Of a stretch of DNA of 64,000 bases, positions 8,360 through 17,072 are shown in pieces. The notes beneath the pieces were generated by a model. That model ran no database searches. It was not told where the DNA came from and saw only the letters and a list, made by a program, of their open reading frames with translations. This DNA comes from Euzebya tangerina. GTDB taxonomy: Bacteria; Actinomycetota; Nitriliruptoria; Euzebyales; Euzebyaceae. The DNA lies in the NCBI RefSeq assembly GCF_003074135.1, contig NZ_PPDK01000001.1:2604001-2668000 (forward strand), in the 5' to 3' direction. How positions within the stretch are numbered: the stretch's first letter is position 1; every line of letters begins with the position of its first letter. A program made the translations under genes and the position numbers.

Positions 8360-9295
8360 ATGAAGGTGCTCGTCGCCGGTGGAGCCGGCTACATCGGGTC
8401 AGTGACCGCCGTCCGCTTCGCTGAGGAGGGCCATGAGGTCGTGGTCCTGGACGATCTGCGCAACGGCCACGCCGACGCTGCCGGCGACCTGCCGCTCGTC
8501 GACCTGCCGATCAGCCGGGCCGGCGAGGTCCTCGATGAGACCTTCGACCTCGTCGTCCACCTGGCCGCCGATGCCCTGGTCGGCGAGTCCGTCGAGCAGC
8601 CGGAGAAGTACTGGGCCAACAACCTGGGGGAGGGGCTGGCACTCCTGGACGCGATGCGAGCTCACGGCGTCGGCAAGATCATCTTCTCCTCCACCTGCGC
8701 CACGTATGGCCAGCCGGAGACCCTCCCGATCACCGAGGACACCCCCACCCGGCCGGTCAACGCCTACGGGATGACCAAGCTGGCGTTCGATCACGCCCTC
8801 TCCAGCTACGCCGTCGCCCACGACCTGGCCGCGGTGAGCTTCCGCTACTTCAACGTGGTCGGTGCCTACGCCGGCCGGACGGAACGACACGAGGTCGAGA
8901 CCCACCTCGTCCCCAACCTCCTGAAGGGCGCCGCCGGTCAGACCTTCACCATCTTCGGGACCGACTTCCCGACGCCCGACGGCACCGCCATCCGCGACTA
9001 CGTCCACGTGGTGGACCTCGCCGACGCCCACCTCGCGGCGCTGGCTGTGCTCGAGCCCGGTGTCCACCACATCATCAACCTCGGCAGCGGCGGCGGCTAC
9101 AGCGTCCGTGAGGTGCTGGACGCCGTGCAGGAGGTCACCGGTCACACCATCGCGGTCGAAGAGGCGCCGCCCCGACCAGGTGACCCGGCCGAGCTGGTCG
9201 CCGACGCCAGCAAGGCCAAGACCCTCATCGGTTGGGAGCCGACCCGCTCACTCAAGCAGGCGATCGCCGACGCGTGGGAGGCGCGCGACGCCTGA
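8360..9295 (+). CDS. galE: UDP-glucose 4-epimerase
   Basis: Interconverts UDP-glucose and UDP-galactose using bound NAD. 311 residues with the Rossmann motif VAGGAGYIGS at residue 4, the catalytic Ser in FSSTCATYG and the YxxxK pair in NAYGMTKLAFD, then the C-terminal substrate segment with YVHVVDLADAHL. The ATG at 8360 places the glycine motif exactly where epimerases have it; in-frame codons upstream are not conserved. It links the polysaccharide genes to its left with the Leloir genes galK and galT near the right edge: it can supply UDP-galactose for glycan synthesis or close the galactose pathway. It ends 12 bp before the stop of the convergent nudC gene. Confidence 0.93.
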   Translation: MKVLVAGGAGYIGSVTAVRFAEEGHEVVVLDDLRNGHADAAGDLPLVDLPISRAGEVLDETFDLVVHLAADALVGESVEQPEKYWANNLGEGLALLDAMRAHGVGKIIFSSTCATYGQPETLPITEDTPTRPVNAYGMTKLAFDHALSSYAVAHDLAAVSFRYFNVVGAYAGRTERHEVETHLVPNLLKGAAGQTFTIFGTDFPTPDGTAIRDYVHVVDLADAHLAALAVLEPGVHHIINLGSGGGYSVREVLDAVQEVTGHTIAVEEAPPRPGDPAELVADASKAKTLIGWEPTRSLKQAIADAWEARDA

Positions 9296-9306
9296 TCAGG
9301 CCCCGC

Positions 9307-10098
9307 TCAACGGGCTCCATCCCAGCCCACGGTCGCGTCGGGGATCTCTCGGCCCATCCAGTCGCGGATCAACTGGTACGCCACCGACAGCGGTGGCGGC
9401 AGCGCGACGTCACCCGACGCGATCGCGCCGGCCAGGTCGTCCCGGCTGAACCAGGCTGCCTCGGCGATCTCTTCCTCCTCGAGCGTCAGGTCGGTTGTGA
9501 TCGCAGTCGCTGAGAACGCCAACATCAGCGAGGAGGGGAAGGGCCAGGCCTGGGACTTGAGGTAGGAGACATCGCCGAGCTTGACGCCGACCTCCTCAGC
9601 CACCTCACGACGGACAGCGGCTTCCAGCGGCTCGCCGGGATCGACGAACCCGGCCAGGATCGAGAACCGGCCGACCATCCACGATGGCTGCCGGGCCAGC
9701 AGCACACGATCGTCGACGTCGGTGACTCGCATGATCACGGCCGGCTCGATGCGCGGGAACTCCTGGTGGCCGTTCTCGCAGCGCAGCACGCGACCATCCC
9801 GGTCCGCCTCCAACGTCCGCCCACACCGGGGACAGAACCGCGTCCGCGCCCACCACTGGCCCAGGGCCACCGCCGGCAGCAGGGCGTGGGCGTCTCCACG
9901 CTCGAACAGCACACCTCGTGGGTGGGCGAAGTCCAGTTCAGTTCCGAGGTCCGCGGGTCCGGCGATTCCGACGGATCGAACCGACTCACCCGCGTCGGCA
10001 CTCGGCCCACGTCCGTTGCCATCCCACGAACCGTCGACCACGTGGACGTGACCGTCGGTGAGCCGGGTGAGGACAGTCCGGGACGCCGGGCTGCTCAC
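9307..10098 (-). CDS. nudC: NADH pyrophosphatase, Nudix family
   Basis: Hydrolyses NAD(H) to NMN(H) and AMP; some family members remove NAD caps from RNA. 263 residues. A zinc ribbon at 89-111 has C89, C92, C107 and then H111 where a fourth Cys is usual (CENGH). The Nudix box runs from G150 (AGFVDPGEPLEAAVRREV, then EEVG), with the NudC-specific SQAWPFPSS motif just after it at 182-190. The GTG start overlaps the stop of the receiver-domain gene by 4 bp (GTGA), so the two are translationally coupled. The H-for-C substitution is unusual and may still bind zinc. Confidence 0.92.
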   Translation of the reverse strand: MSSPASRTVLTRLTDGHVHVVDGSWDGNGRGPSADAGESVRSVGIAGPADLGTELDFAHPRGVLFERGDAHALLPAVALGQWWARTRFCPRCGRTLEADRDGRVLRCENGHQEFPRIEPAVIMRVTDVDDRVLLARQPSWMVGRFSILAGFVDPGEPLEAAVRREVAEEVGVKLGDVSYLKSQAWPFPSSLMLAFSATAITTDLTLEEEEIAEAAWFSRDDLAGAIASGDVALPPPLSVAYQLIRDWMGREIPDATVGWDGAR

Positions 10099-10490
10099 GA
10101 CACCCGCCTGGCTGCCTGCGCCTGCCAGCGGTCCGGGACCGATGCGAGGTCCTCCTTGTCGACGGCCTCGGCACCGAGCGGTTTCACCTGCGCCGCAACC
10201 TCGGGATCGATGTGGGCGGTCAGCATCAGCAGGGCGGTCTGCTGGTCGACCGCAGCAGCGGCCCGGAGCACGTCGACCCCGGAAACGGTGCCTGGCATGC
10301 GGTTGTCGCTCACGACGAGGGCGAAGGGTGGCGTCTCCGACGTGATGCGTGCGATCGCCTTCTCGCCATCGCCCACCTGCACCACCACGGCCCCGCTCGC
10401 TTCCAGGTGGTGGGCCAACAGGAATCGCATGGCCTCGTCGTCATCGACGACCAGGCAGCGTCGGCCTGCCGAGCTGGCGTCGGCCGTCAC
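10095..10490 (-). CDS. Single-domain response regulator (receiver domain only)
   Basis: 131 residues forming one CheY-like receiver with no output domain. The acidic cluster VVDDDEA is at 14-20, the likely phosphorylated aspartate is D62 in VVSDNRMPG, the conserved Thr is in LMLTAHI, and the late Lys is in AVDKEDL, a variant of the usual KP pair. It may act by protein-protein contact or as a phosphate relay. No histidine kinase is nearby. It is coupled to nudC by a GTGA overlap, an odd pairing with no obvious rationale. Confidence 0.88.
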   Translation of the reverse strand: MTADASSAGRRCLVVDDDEAMRFLLAHHLEASGAVVVQVGDGEKAIARITSETPPFALVVSDNRMPGTVSGVDVLRAAAAVDQQTALLMLTAHIDPEVAAQVKPLGAEAVDKEDLASVPDRWQAQAARRVS

Positions 10491-10605
10491 GGCGTGCGGC
10501 TACCCGTCGGGTCAGATGCGTGCATTCGCACGAGCAGTCTAGGGGAGGTGCCCATTCGGCCCATCGCGGCTCACCCAGCCGTGCTGTCCGCCCCGACGCG
10601 GTGAC

Positions 10606-10611
10606 TACACT
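10606..10611 (+). promoter_or_regulatory. Putative -10 box of a leaderless promoter
   Basis: TACACT lies 8 nt before the ATG at 10620, with no ribosome-binding site between. Inferred from spacing. Confidence 0.5.
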
Positions 10612-10619
10612 CAGCGCCC

Positions 10620-11099
10620 ATGTCGCCGATCAGGTCCCTCCGCACGCTGGTGCTCGCCCTCCTCCTGGTGGTCGTGTGCTTGGCCGGGGCGGCCTCCGCG
10701 GCGACCCAGATCTCGCTGACCGGCGACTCCGTGGAGCCCGATCCGGCCGCGGCTGTGGTGGGGGAGCCGGTCATGTTCAGCAACGACAGCGATGCTGCCA
10801 TTCGTCTGATCGATGATGAGGGGCGATGGGACTCTGGTGAGTTGCCGCCTGGCGGGACGTTCCAGATCACGTTCAACGAGGAGGGCGTGATCCGCTTCTC
10901 CAGCCAGGACGGCTCCCTGACCGGGTCGGTGGAGGTGACGGCCGCCGGTGACGACGACGGGGACCAGACCTCTGAGGCTGCCGTCGAGCAGCCGACGGCG
11001 CTGGCTGACACCGGCATCTCGGCAGCCCTGATCGCCGCTGGCGGCGTGGGTGCGCTGGTAATCGGGATCCTCCTGCTCGTGCGGACCCGCAAGCAGTAG
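10620..11099 (+). CDS. Secreted surface protein with possible class E sortase signal (LADTG)
   Basis: 159 residues. An N-terminal signal peptide (basic SPIRSLRT, then LVLALLLVVVCLAGAASA) is followed by a small all-beta domain with the segments GEPVMFSNDSDAAIRLIDDE and GGTFQITFNEEGVIRFSS, which recalls a cupredoxin-like fold but lacks the copper-binding Cys/His. The C-terminus reads LADTG, a hydrophobic stretch (ISAALIAAGGVGALVIGILLLV), then RTRKQ: the three-part layout of a cell-wall sorting signal, with LAxTG preferred by actinobacterial class E sortases. No sortase gene is in the window. If not sorted, it would be membrane-anchored by the same helix. Function unknown. Confidence 0.8.
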   Translation: MSPIRSLRTLVLALLLVVVCLAGAASAATQISLTGDSVEPDPAAAVVGEPVMFSNDSDAAIRLIDDEGRWDSGELPPGGTFQITFNEEGVIRFSSQDGSLTGSVEVTAAGDDDGDQTSEAAVEQPTALADTGISAALIAAGGVGALVIGILLLVRTRKQ

Positions 11100-11102
11100 A
11101 CG

Positions 11103-11108
11103 TACCGT
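11103..11108 (+). promoter_or_regulatory. Putative -10 box of a leaderless menB promoter
   Basis: TACCGT lies 7 nt before the menB ATG and just downstream of the stop of the preceding gene. Inferred from spacing. Confidence 0.45.
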
Positions 11109-11115
11109 CTGGGCC

Positions 11116-12021
11116 ATGACCCAGCTATCGCCCATCTTCGACCCCAACGCCTGGACCGAGGTCCCCGGGTTCGACCTCACCGACATCACCTACCACCGCG
11201 CCGTCGAGGCCGGCGTGGTCCGGATCGCCTTCGATCGGCCGGAGGTCCGCAACGCCTTCCGGCCGAACACGGTGGACGAGTTGTATCGGGTGCTCGACCA
11301 CGCCCGGATGTCCTCCGACGTGGGCTGTGTGCTGCTGACGGGCAACGGGCCGTCGGCGAAGGACGGGGGATGGGCGTTCTGCTCCGGCGGGGACCAGCGG
11401 ATCCGCGGCAAGGACGGGTACCGCTACGCCGAGGGTGAGACGGCGGACACCATCGACCCGGCCCGGTCGGGACGGCTGCACATCCTCGAGGTCCAGCGGC
11501 TGATCCGGACCATGCCGAAGGTCGTGATCTGTGTCGTCAACGGCTGGGCGGCGGGTGGGGGCCACTCCTTGCACGTCGTCTGCGACCTGACGTTGGCCAG
11601 TCGCGAGCACGCCCGGTTCAAGCAGACCGACGCCGACGTGGCCAGCTTCGACGGCGGCTTCGGCTCCGCCTACCTGGCCAAGCAGGTGGGGCAGAAGTTC
11701 GCGCGGGAGATCTTCTTCCTCGGGCAGGCGTACTCCGCGGAGGAGATGTTCGCCATGGGGGCGGTCAATCGGGTGGTGGATCACGAGGACCTCGAGCGGG
11801 TGGCCCTGGAGTGGGGTCGGACGATCTGTGGCAAGTCGCCGACGGCGCAACGGATGCTGAAGTTCGCCTTCAACCTGACCGACGACGGCCTCGTGGGTCA
11901 GCAGGTCTTCGCGGGGGAGGCGACCCGGCTGGCGTACGCCACCGAGGAGGCGGCCGAGGGCAGGGACTCCTTCCTCGAGAAGCGGGAGCCCGACTGGTCG
12001 GACTACCCGTACCACTACTAG
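11116..12021 (+). CDS. menB: 1,4-dihydroxy-2-naphthoyl-CoA synthase
   Basis: Ring-closing enzyme of menaquinone synthesis, converting o-succinylbenzoyl-CoA to 1,4-dihydroxy-2-naphthoyl-CoA. 301 residues of the crotonase fold. MenB features include RPEVRNAFRPNTVDEL near the N-terminus, the oxyanion segment WAFCSGGDQRIRG, the central GGGHSLHVVCDLTLAS, and the family-specific DVASFDGGFGSAYLAKQVG. The C-terminal EKREPDWSDYPYHY is also MenB-like. No other men gene is in the window. The ATG at 11116 follows only 16 bp after the surface-protein gene. Confidence 0.93.
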   Translation: MTQLSPIFDPNAWTEVPGFDLTDITYHRAVEAGVVRIAFDRPEVRNAFRPNTVDELYRVLDHARMSSDVGCVLLTGNGPSAKDGGWAFCSGGDQRIRGKDGYRYAEGETADTIDPARSGRLHILEVQRLIRTMPKVVICVVNGWAAGGGHSLHVVCDLTLASREHARFKQTDADVASFDGGFGSAYLAKQVGQKFAREIFFLGQAYSAEEMFAMGAVNRVVDHEDLERVALEWGRTICGKSPTAQRMLKFAFNLTDDGLVGQQVFAGEATRLAYATEEAAEGRDSFLEKREPDWSDYPYHY

Positions 12022-12100
12022 CTGGCGCGCTTCCCGCGGTCGGTGACTCCTAGCAGGTGCGCGGTGTACCGAGAGTCTGACGATCCGACCACAGACGGGT

Positions 12101-13612
12101 TCAGCAGGCGCAGGCGGCGGTGATCGCGTCCAGGACAGCCAGAGCCTCAGCCGAACCGAGGCGTGTGGGATCCCCTGCGGGCACCGCGCTGGCGTCCAGT
12201 GCCCCGATCGACTGCTTGGCCTGCAGGACCCGCGTGACTGCCTCGTCCAGACGCTCCTGGGTGATCCTCCCATCTTGCACGGCGGCCAGGACCGTGTTCC
12301 ACGCCAACGGGAGGTCGACCGGAAGCAGGATCATGTCGATCCCGGCGTTGATCGCATCGACGGCCAAGGTCCCGGAGTCCCCGAAGCCCTGCAGGGCTCC
12401 CATGTTCATGGCGTCGGTGACCACCAGGCGGTCGAAGCCCAGCTCCTCCCGAAGTGTCGAGATGATCGGCCCGGAGATCGTGGCCGGTACCCCGGTCGGG
12501 TCGATGGCTGGGACGGCCAGATGGCCGACCATGACGCTGACCGGGTCCAGCGACGCCGCCTCGGCAAAGGGTGGGAAGTCGACGCTGTCCAGCGTCGCGC
12601 GATCCTGATCGAGTGTCGGCAGCGAGTTGTGGCTGTCGACCTGGGTGTCGCCGTGACCCGGGAAGTGCTTGAGCGTCGGGAGGACCCCTGCGGCGGCCAG
12701 GCCCTCGGCGGTTGCGCGCACGAAGGGGAGGGTCCCCGTGGCCGTGGCACCGAAGGCGCGATCACCGATGACGGGATTGGCGGGGTCGACGTTGACGTCG
12801 GCCACCGGCGCGTAGACCCAGTTGACCCCGACGGCAAGCGCTTCGGAGCCCGTCACCGCTCCCGCCTGCCGTGCCAGGTCCGTGTCGCCGGTGCTCGCGA
12901 TGTCCCGGGCGGAGGGGAAGACGACGGCCGGCTCCCGCAGCCGGACCACCGGGCCGCCCTCCTGGTCGGTCCCGATCAACAGGCCGATGCCGCTATCGGC
13001 TGCGGCGGCCGACTGCAGCCCCGCTGACAGGGCTGCAGTCCGGGTGAGGTCGGCCACGTTGGAGGTGCCCGGGCCCTGGTCGTGGTCGAAGTAGGCGACC
13101 CCTCCAAGGTGATACCGCGCAACCACCTCAGCGGGGCTGGCGACGCCGTACAGGGCGAGGTTGGAGGTCTGGGCGCTCTGGCTTGGCTGGGTGGCATCGT
13201 CGCCGATGACGGGCACGGTGAACAGCTGCCCGACCTTCTGCTCCAGCGTCATCGCCTGCACGATCGCGGCGACGTCCTGGCTCGGATCGACCGGCTCTGC
13301 CGTGCCCGTGGCCGGAGCGTCGGGTGGTGTGGCCGGCCCCGTCTGACCGACCTCGTCGAGTGGGTCGCCGTCGGTTGGGTCGCCGTCGGTTGGGTCGCCG
13401 TCGGTCGGGTCGCCGTCGGTCGGGTCGCCGTTCGTCGGATCAGCCGAGTCCGGTGGTAGGGCCGTCGCCTGCGGGTCGATGTCCACCCACGCTTCGGTGC
13501 CGACTGAGACCAGGTCCTCGTCTGAGCTTTGCTCTCCACCTGCGCTACACGCCGCCGCAGGCAGTACGAGCACGACCAGGAGGGCAACGAGCCGGGGGAG
13601 GGGAGACGTCAC
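12101..13612 (-). CDS. Family 3 glycoside hydrolase lipoprotein (NagZ-like beta-N-acetylhexosaminidase)
   Basis: 503 residues, exported and lipid-anchored: signal peptide with lipobox LPAAAC, the Cys being about residue 22. A low-complexity linker with five GDPTD-type repeats (about residues 60-84) leads to a GH3 catalytic domain starting near ALTLEQKVGQLFTVPVI. Key motifs are LIGTDQEGGPVVRL, the general-acid loop KHFPGHGDTQVDSH typical of NagZ and its relatives, and the nucleophile Asp in VVTDAMNMGAL. The His/Asp pair in the KHFPGHGDT loop marks the NagZ branch, so peptidoglycan or chitin-type N-acetylglucosamine release on the cell surface is likely. GTG start. Convergent with menB. Confidence 0.9.
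   Translation of the reverse strand: MTSPLPRLVALLVVLVLPAAACSAGGEQSSDEDLVSVGTEAWVDIDPQATALPPDSADPTNGDPTDGDPTDGDPTDGDPTDGDPLDEVGQTGPATPPDAPATGTAEPVDPSQDVAAIVQAMTLEQKVGQLFTVPVIGDDATQPSQSAQTSNLALYGVASPAEVVARYHLGGVAYFDHDQGPGTSNVADLTRTAALSAGLQSAAAADSGIGLLIGTDQEGGPVVRLREPAVVFPSARDIASTGDTDLARQAGAVTGSEALAVGVNWVYAPVADVNVDPANPVIGDRAFGATATGTLPFVRATAEGLAAAGVLPTLKHFPGHGDTQVDSHNSLPTLDQDRATLDSVDFPPFAEAASLDPVSVMVGHLAVPAIDPTGVPATISGPIISTLREELGFDRLVVTDAMNMGALQGFGDSGTLAVDAINAGIDMILLPVDLPLAWNTVLAAVQDGRITQERLDEAVTRVLQAKQSIGALDASAVPAGDPTRLGSAEALAVLDAITAACAC
13362..13436 (-). repeat. Tandem 15-bp repeat in the GH3 lipoprotein linker
   Basis: Five units of the 15-mer GGGTCGCCGTCGGTY read on the plus strand, four nearly identical and the last diverged. 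On the coding strand they encode repeats of five residues (GDPTD) that form the spacer between the lipid anchor and the catalytic domain. Copy number can change by slippage without breaking the frame. Confidence 0.9.
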
Positions 13613-13771
13613 AGGTCCAGTATTGGTCGGTCGCCCGAGAGGTGCCTGGGAGGCGGTACCACTGGAGCAACATGGTGCAGATGGCCCTCACCGTCGAGGC
13701 CAGGTGCACCATGTCACACAGTGGCCGCACCCGAGTGGCCCCGCCGACTGGCCGCCGGAGAAGGGCCCACC

Positions 13772-13777
13772 TACCCT
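13772..13777 (+). promoter_or_regulatory. Putative -10 box of a leaderless alaS promoter
   Basis: TACCCT lies 8 nt before the alaS ATG, with no ribosome-binding site between. The rest of the 173-bp gap (13613-13785) shows no T-box or other leader that I can recognise. Confidence 0.45.
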
Positions 13778-13785
13778 CGACCCCT

Positions 13786-16497
13786 ATGCAGACCAGCCAG
13801 ATCCGCTCCTCGTTCCTCGAGTTCTTCCAGAGCCAGGACCACCGGCTGCTGCCGAGCGCGTCGTTGATCCCGCAGGACCCGACCCTGTTGCTCACCGTCG
13901 CCGGGATGGTCCCCTTCAAGCCGTACTTCCTCGGTGAGGCCGACCCGCCCGCCAAGCGGATCGCCACCGTCCAGAAGGTCGCCCGGACCGTCGACATCGA
14001 CAACGTCGGCCGGACGACCCGCCACCTCACGTTCTTCGAGATGCTGGGGAACTTCTCCTTCGGCGACTACTTCAAGCGCGAGGCCATCCGCTGGGCCTGG
14101 CAGCTCTCCACCACCCCGGCTGACGAGGGTGGCTGGGGGTTCGACCCCGACCGGCTGTGGGCCACCGTCTACACCGATGACGATGAGGCCGAGCAGCTGT
14201 GGCTGGACGAGACCGACATCCCCGCCAGCCGCATCCAACGGCGTGACGCCAACGACAACTACTGGTCCACCGGTGGCAGCGGCCCCTGCGGCCCGTGCAG
14301 CGAGATCTTCTACGACCGCGGTCCCGAGCACGGCCCCGACGGCGGCCCCATCGTCGACGAATCACGGTTCCTCGAGTTCTGGAACCTGGTTTTCATGCAG
14401 TTCGAGACCGCCGGCAACGGCGACCCCAAGCTCAAGGGGTCCGACGACATCGTCGGCACGCTCCCCGCCCAGAACGTCGATACCGGATCGGGCCTCGAGC
14501 GCGTCGCGATGCTGCTGCAGGATGTTCCGACCGTCTTCGACACCGATGTCTTCCGGCCGATGATCGACCGCGCCGTCGACCTCTCCGGGGTCGCCTACAC
14601 CGGGACGTTCTCCGCGGCCCACGTCGCCGACGAGGACCCGGATCCGGCCGACGACACCACCGACACCTGGCTGCGGGTGATCGGCGAGCACGCCCGCTCG
14701 ACCGCGTTCCTGATCTCCGACGGGGTCCTGCCCTCCAACGAGGGGCGCGGCTACATCCTGCGGCGCCTGATCCGACGGGCCGTCCTCAGCGCCCGCAAGC
14801 TCGGCACCGACCAGCGGATCATGACCCCGATGATGGAGTCGGTCATCGAGACGTTGGGCGACGCCTGGGGCGACCTGAAGACCCAGGGCAACCTGATCAC
14901 CAAGGTCGCGCAGGCGGAGGAGGACGCCTTCAGCCGGACGCTGTCGACGGGGCTGGTGATGCTTGACGAGGCCGTCCAGGCCACCACGGCCGGCGGCGGG
15001 ACGGCGCTCGACCCCGAGGCGGCCTTCACGCTCCACGACACCTACGGCTTCCCGGTCGACCTGACCGTCGAGATCGCCCGCGAGAAGGGCGTGACCCTGG
15101 ACCGTGATGCCTTCGCCGAGCACATGGAGGCCCAGCGGCAGCGCGCCCGCGCCGCCACCAAGAGCGACCGACAGGCCGCCTCGACCGACGTGTACAAAGA
15201 GGCTTTCCAGGCGGCCGGCACCACGACCTTCACGGGCTACAGCCGCGAGCGCGACGAGAGCTCGGTGGCCGCCCTGATCCACGACGGCGCGATCGCCGAG
15301 CGGGTGCAGGAGGGCCAGAACGTCCAGGTCGTGCTGCCGCGCACCCCGTTCTACGCCGAGGGGGGTGGCCAGTTGGGAGACCACGGCACCATCGCCACCC
15401 CGACCGGCCGGATCCAGGTCACCGACACCACCGCTCCGGCGGATGGCCTCATCGTCCACCACGGCACCGTCGTCGCCGGCGAGGTCGCGAGCGGGACGGA
15501 CGCCGAGCTGGTCGTGGACCATGCCCGACGTGCCTCGATCCGACGCGGCCACACCGCCACGCACATCCTCCACGCGACGCTGAAGGAGATGGTCGGGGAC
15601 CACGCTGCCCAGGCCGGTTCGGCCATCGACGCCGGGCACTTCCGCTTCGACTTCCCCCACTTCGAGTCGATCAGCCGGGACCAGCTCGGCGAGCTCGAGG
15701 GACTGGTCAACGACCGGATCGCCGACAATCCCGAGGTCGTGACCAGGGAGATGGACCAGCAGGCCGCCCGGGAAGCCGGAGCGACCGCGCTGTTCGGCGA
15801 GAAGTACGGCGACACCGTGCGCGTCGTCACCATCGAGGACTACTCGATGGAGCTGTGCGGCGGAACCCACGTCGGCTCGACCGGCGAGGTCGGCCTCTTC
15901 ACGGTGCTCTCAGAGGGGTCGATCGCCAACAACGTCCGCCGCATCGAGGCCGTGACCGGCCCGGAGGCCTTCGGGCACCTCGCCAAGGAGCGGCTGATCG
16001 CCGAGCAGGTCGCCCAGATCCTGAAGGTCCCGACGGCCGAGGCCCCTGCCCGGGTCGAGGAGCTGCTCGGCCGCGTCCGCGACATCGAGAAGCAACTCGC
16101 GCGAGCTCGCCAGGACGCGGTACTGGCTCAGGCCGATGTCCTGGCCGAGTCGGCGCGGGTCATCGGCGACGCCAAGGTGGTTGCAGGTGTGGTGGACGGT
16201 GCCGACCACGACGCCCTTCGCGCGCTGGCCCTGGACCTGCGCAACCGCATCGGGCGAGGTGCCGTGATCCTCGGCACCGCGAAGGCGGACGGCAAGGCCC
16301 AGATGCTGGCTGCGCTGTCCGCGGACCTGGTGGAGGCCGGCACGAACGCCGCAGACGTCCTGCGACCCGGCGCGACGGTGGTTGGTGGCGGCGCCGGCGG
16401 CAAGGGTGACGTGGCGCAGGCCGGTGGGAAGGACGGCGGGAAGATCGCCGAGGCCGTCAGGGTCGCAGCGGACGAAGCCGCCGCCCGACTGGCGTGA
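13786..16497 (+). CDS. alaS: Alanyl-tRNA synthetase
   Basis: Charges tRNA-Ala and edits mischarged Ser/Gly. 903 residues with the full domain order: class II catalytic core (motif 1 region near VARTVDIDNVGRTTRHLTFF, then EMLGNFSFGDYF), tRNA-recognition domain, editing domain with HTATHILHATLKE and the distal zinc ligands in CGGTHVGSTGE, and the C-Ala domain ending in the glycine-rich GGGAGGKGDVAQAGGK. The ATG at 13786 (MQTSQIRSSFLEFF) is the typical start. It overlaps ruvX by 4 bp and heads a conserved alaS-ruvX-mltG-aroE run. Confidence 0.97.
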   Translation: MQTSQIRSSFLEFFQSQDHRLLPSASLIPQDPTLLLTVAGMVPFKPYFLGEADPPAKRIATVQKVARTVDIDNVGRTTRHLTFFEMLGNFSFGDYFKREAIRWAWQLSTTPADEGGWGFDPDRLWATVYTDDDEAEQLWLDETDIPASRIQRRDANDNYWSTGGSGPCGPCSEIFYDRGPEHGPDGGPIVDESRFLEFWNLVFMQFETAGNGDPKLKGSDDIVGTLPAQNVDTGSGLERVAMLLQDVPTVFDTDVFRPMIDRAVDLSGVAYTGTFSAAHVADEDPDPADDTTDTWLRVIGEHARSTAFLISDGVLPSNEGRGYILRRLIRRAVLSARKLGTDQRIMTPMMESVIETLGDAWGDLKTQGNLITKVAQAEEDAFSRTLSTGLVMLDEAVQATTAGGGTALDPEAAFTLHDTYGFPVDLTVEIAREKGVTLDRDAFAEHMEAQRQRARAATKSDRQAASTDVYKEAFQAAGTTTFTGYSRERDESSVAALIHDGAIAERVQEGQNVQVVLPRTPFYAEGGGQLGDHGTIATPTGRIQVTDTTAPADGLIVHHGTVVAGEVASGTDAELVVDHARRASIRRGHTATHILHATLKEMVGDHAAQAGSAIDAGHFRFDFPHFESISRDQLGELEGLVNDRIADNPEVVTREMDQQAAREAGATALFGEKYGDTVRVVTIEDYSMELCGGTHVGSTGEVGLFTVLSEGSIANNVRRIEAVTGPEAFGHLAKERLIAEQVAQILKVPTAEAPARVEELLGRVRDIEKQLARARQDAVLAQADVLAESARVIGDAKVVAGVVDGADHDALRALALDLRNRIGRGAVILGTAKADGKAQMLAALSADLVEAGTNAADVLRPGATVVGGGAGGKGDVAQAGGKDGGKIAEAVRVAADEAAARLA

Positions 16498-17072
16498 CCG
16501 CTGCCGTGCCGGACAGAGCCGCAGCTGGGGAGATCCCGCCCGGCGAGGATGAGTCGAGTACCTCGCCAGCCGAGGCCGGCGACTCGACGCCCCGGCCCGG
16601 CCGGGTTCTCGGCATCGACCCTGGAACCGTCCGCCTTGGGATCGCCATCACCGACCCCGACCGGCTGGTGGCAACCCCCCACTCCACCATCCCGGCCGGC
16701 AGGGGTGCGGTGGCAGCCGTGGTCCACCTGATGCAGTACTGCGGCGCGACCGCGGTTGTCGTGGGACTGCCCAAGAGCCTGCGCGGAGGCGACACCGACT
16801 CCACCCGGATGGCGCGTAGGCTGGCCGCGGATCTCTCGGCCGCCGGCATCACCGTCCACCTCCACGACGAGCGACTCACCAGCGTGCAGGCCGACCGTGC
16901 CCTGCGCGTGCCAGGCGTCTCCGGTACCTCCAACAGAAAGAGCGGTTCCATCAACAAGAATCGAGCCCGCAAGAACCGTGCCGAGGGTGTGAAGGACCAG
17001 ATCGCGGCCAGCCTGCTGTTGCAAGCCTGGCTCGACACCGGTGCCGCAAGACGCCGGAGGCAGACGCCGTGA
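16494..17072 (+). CDS. ruvX: Putative pre-16S rRNA nuclease / Holliday-junction resolvase-like protein
   Basis: RNase H-like fold (YqgF family), 192 residues, with an unconserved N-terminal tail of about 35 residues. Conserved elements are VLGIDPGTVRLGIAITDPD with the first catalytic Asp, VVVGLPKSLRGGDTDST, and HDERLTSVQADRAL, then a late KDQIAASLLLQAWLD. Between the last two lies a basic insert, KSGSINKNRARKNR, longer than in enterobacterial proteins. The GTG start overlaps the alaS stop (GTGA), and the stop overlaps mltG in the same way, so all three are translationally coupled. Confidence 0.92.
   Translation: MTAAVPDRAAAGEIPPGEDESSTSPAEAGDSTPRPGRVLGIDPGTVRLGIAITDPDRLVATPHSTIPAGRGAVAAVVHLMQYCGATAVVVGLPKSLRGGDTDSTRMARRLAADLSAAGITVHLHDERLTSVQADRALRVPGVSGTSNRKSGSINKNRARKNRAEGVKDQIAASLLLQAWLDTGAARRRRQTP

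Noticed and set aside
13362-13436. Intergenic tandem repeat or origin iterons
   Set aside because: The 15-mers lie in frame within the glycosidase lipoprotein gene and encode its linker.
13324-13785. N-terminal extension of alaS
   Set aside because: The frame is open but the translation is low-complexity and overlaps the divergent glycosidase gene; the standard start is at 13786.
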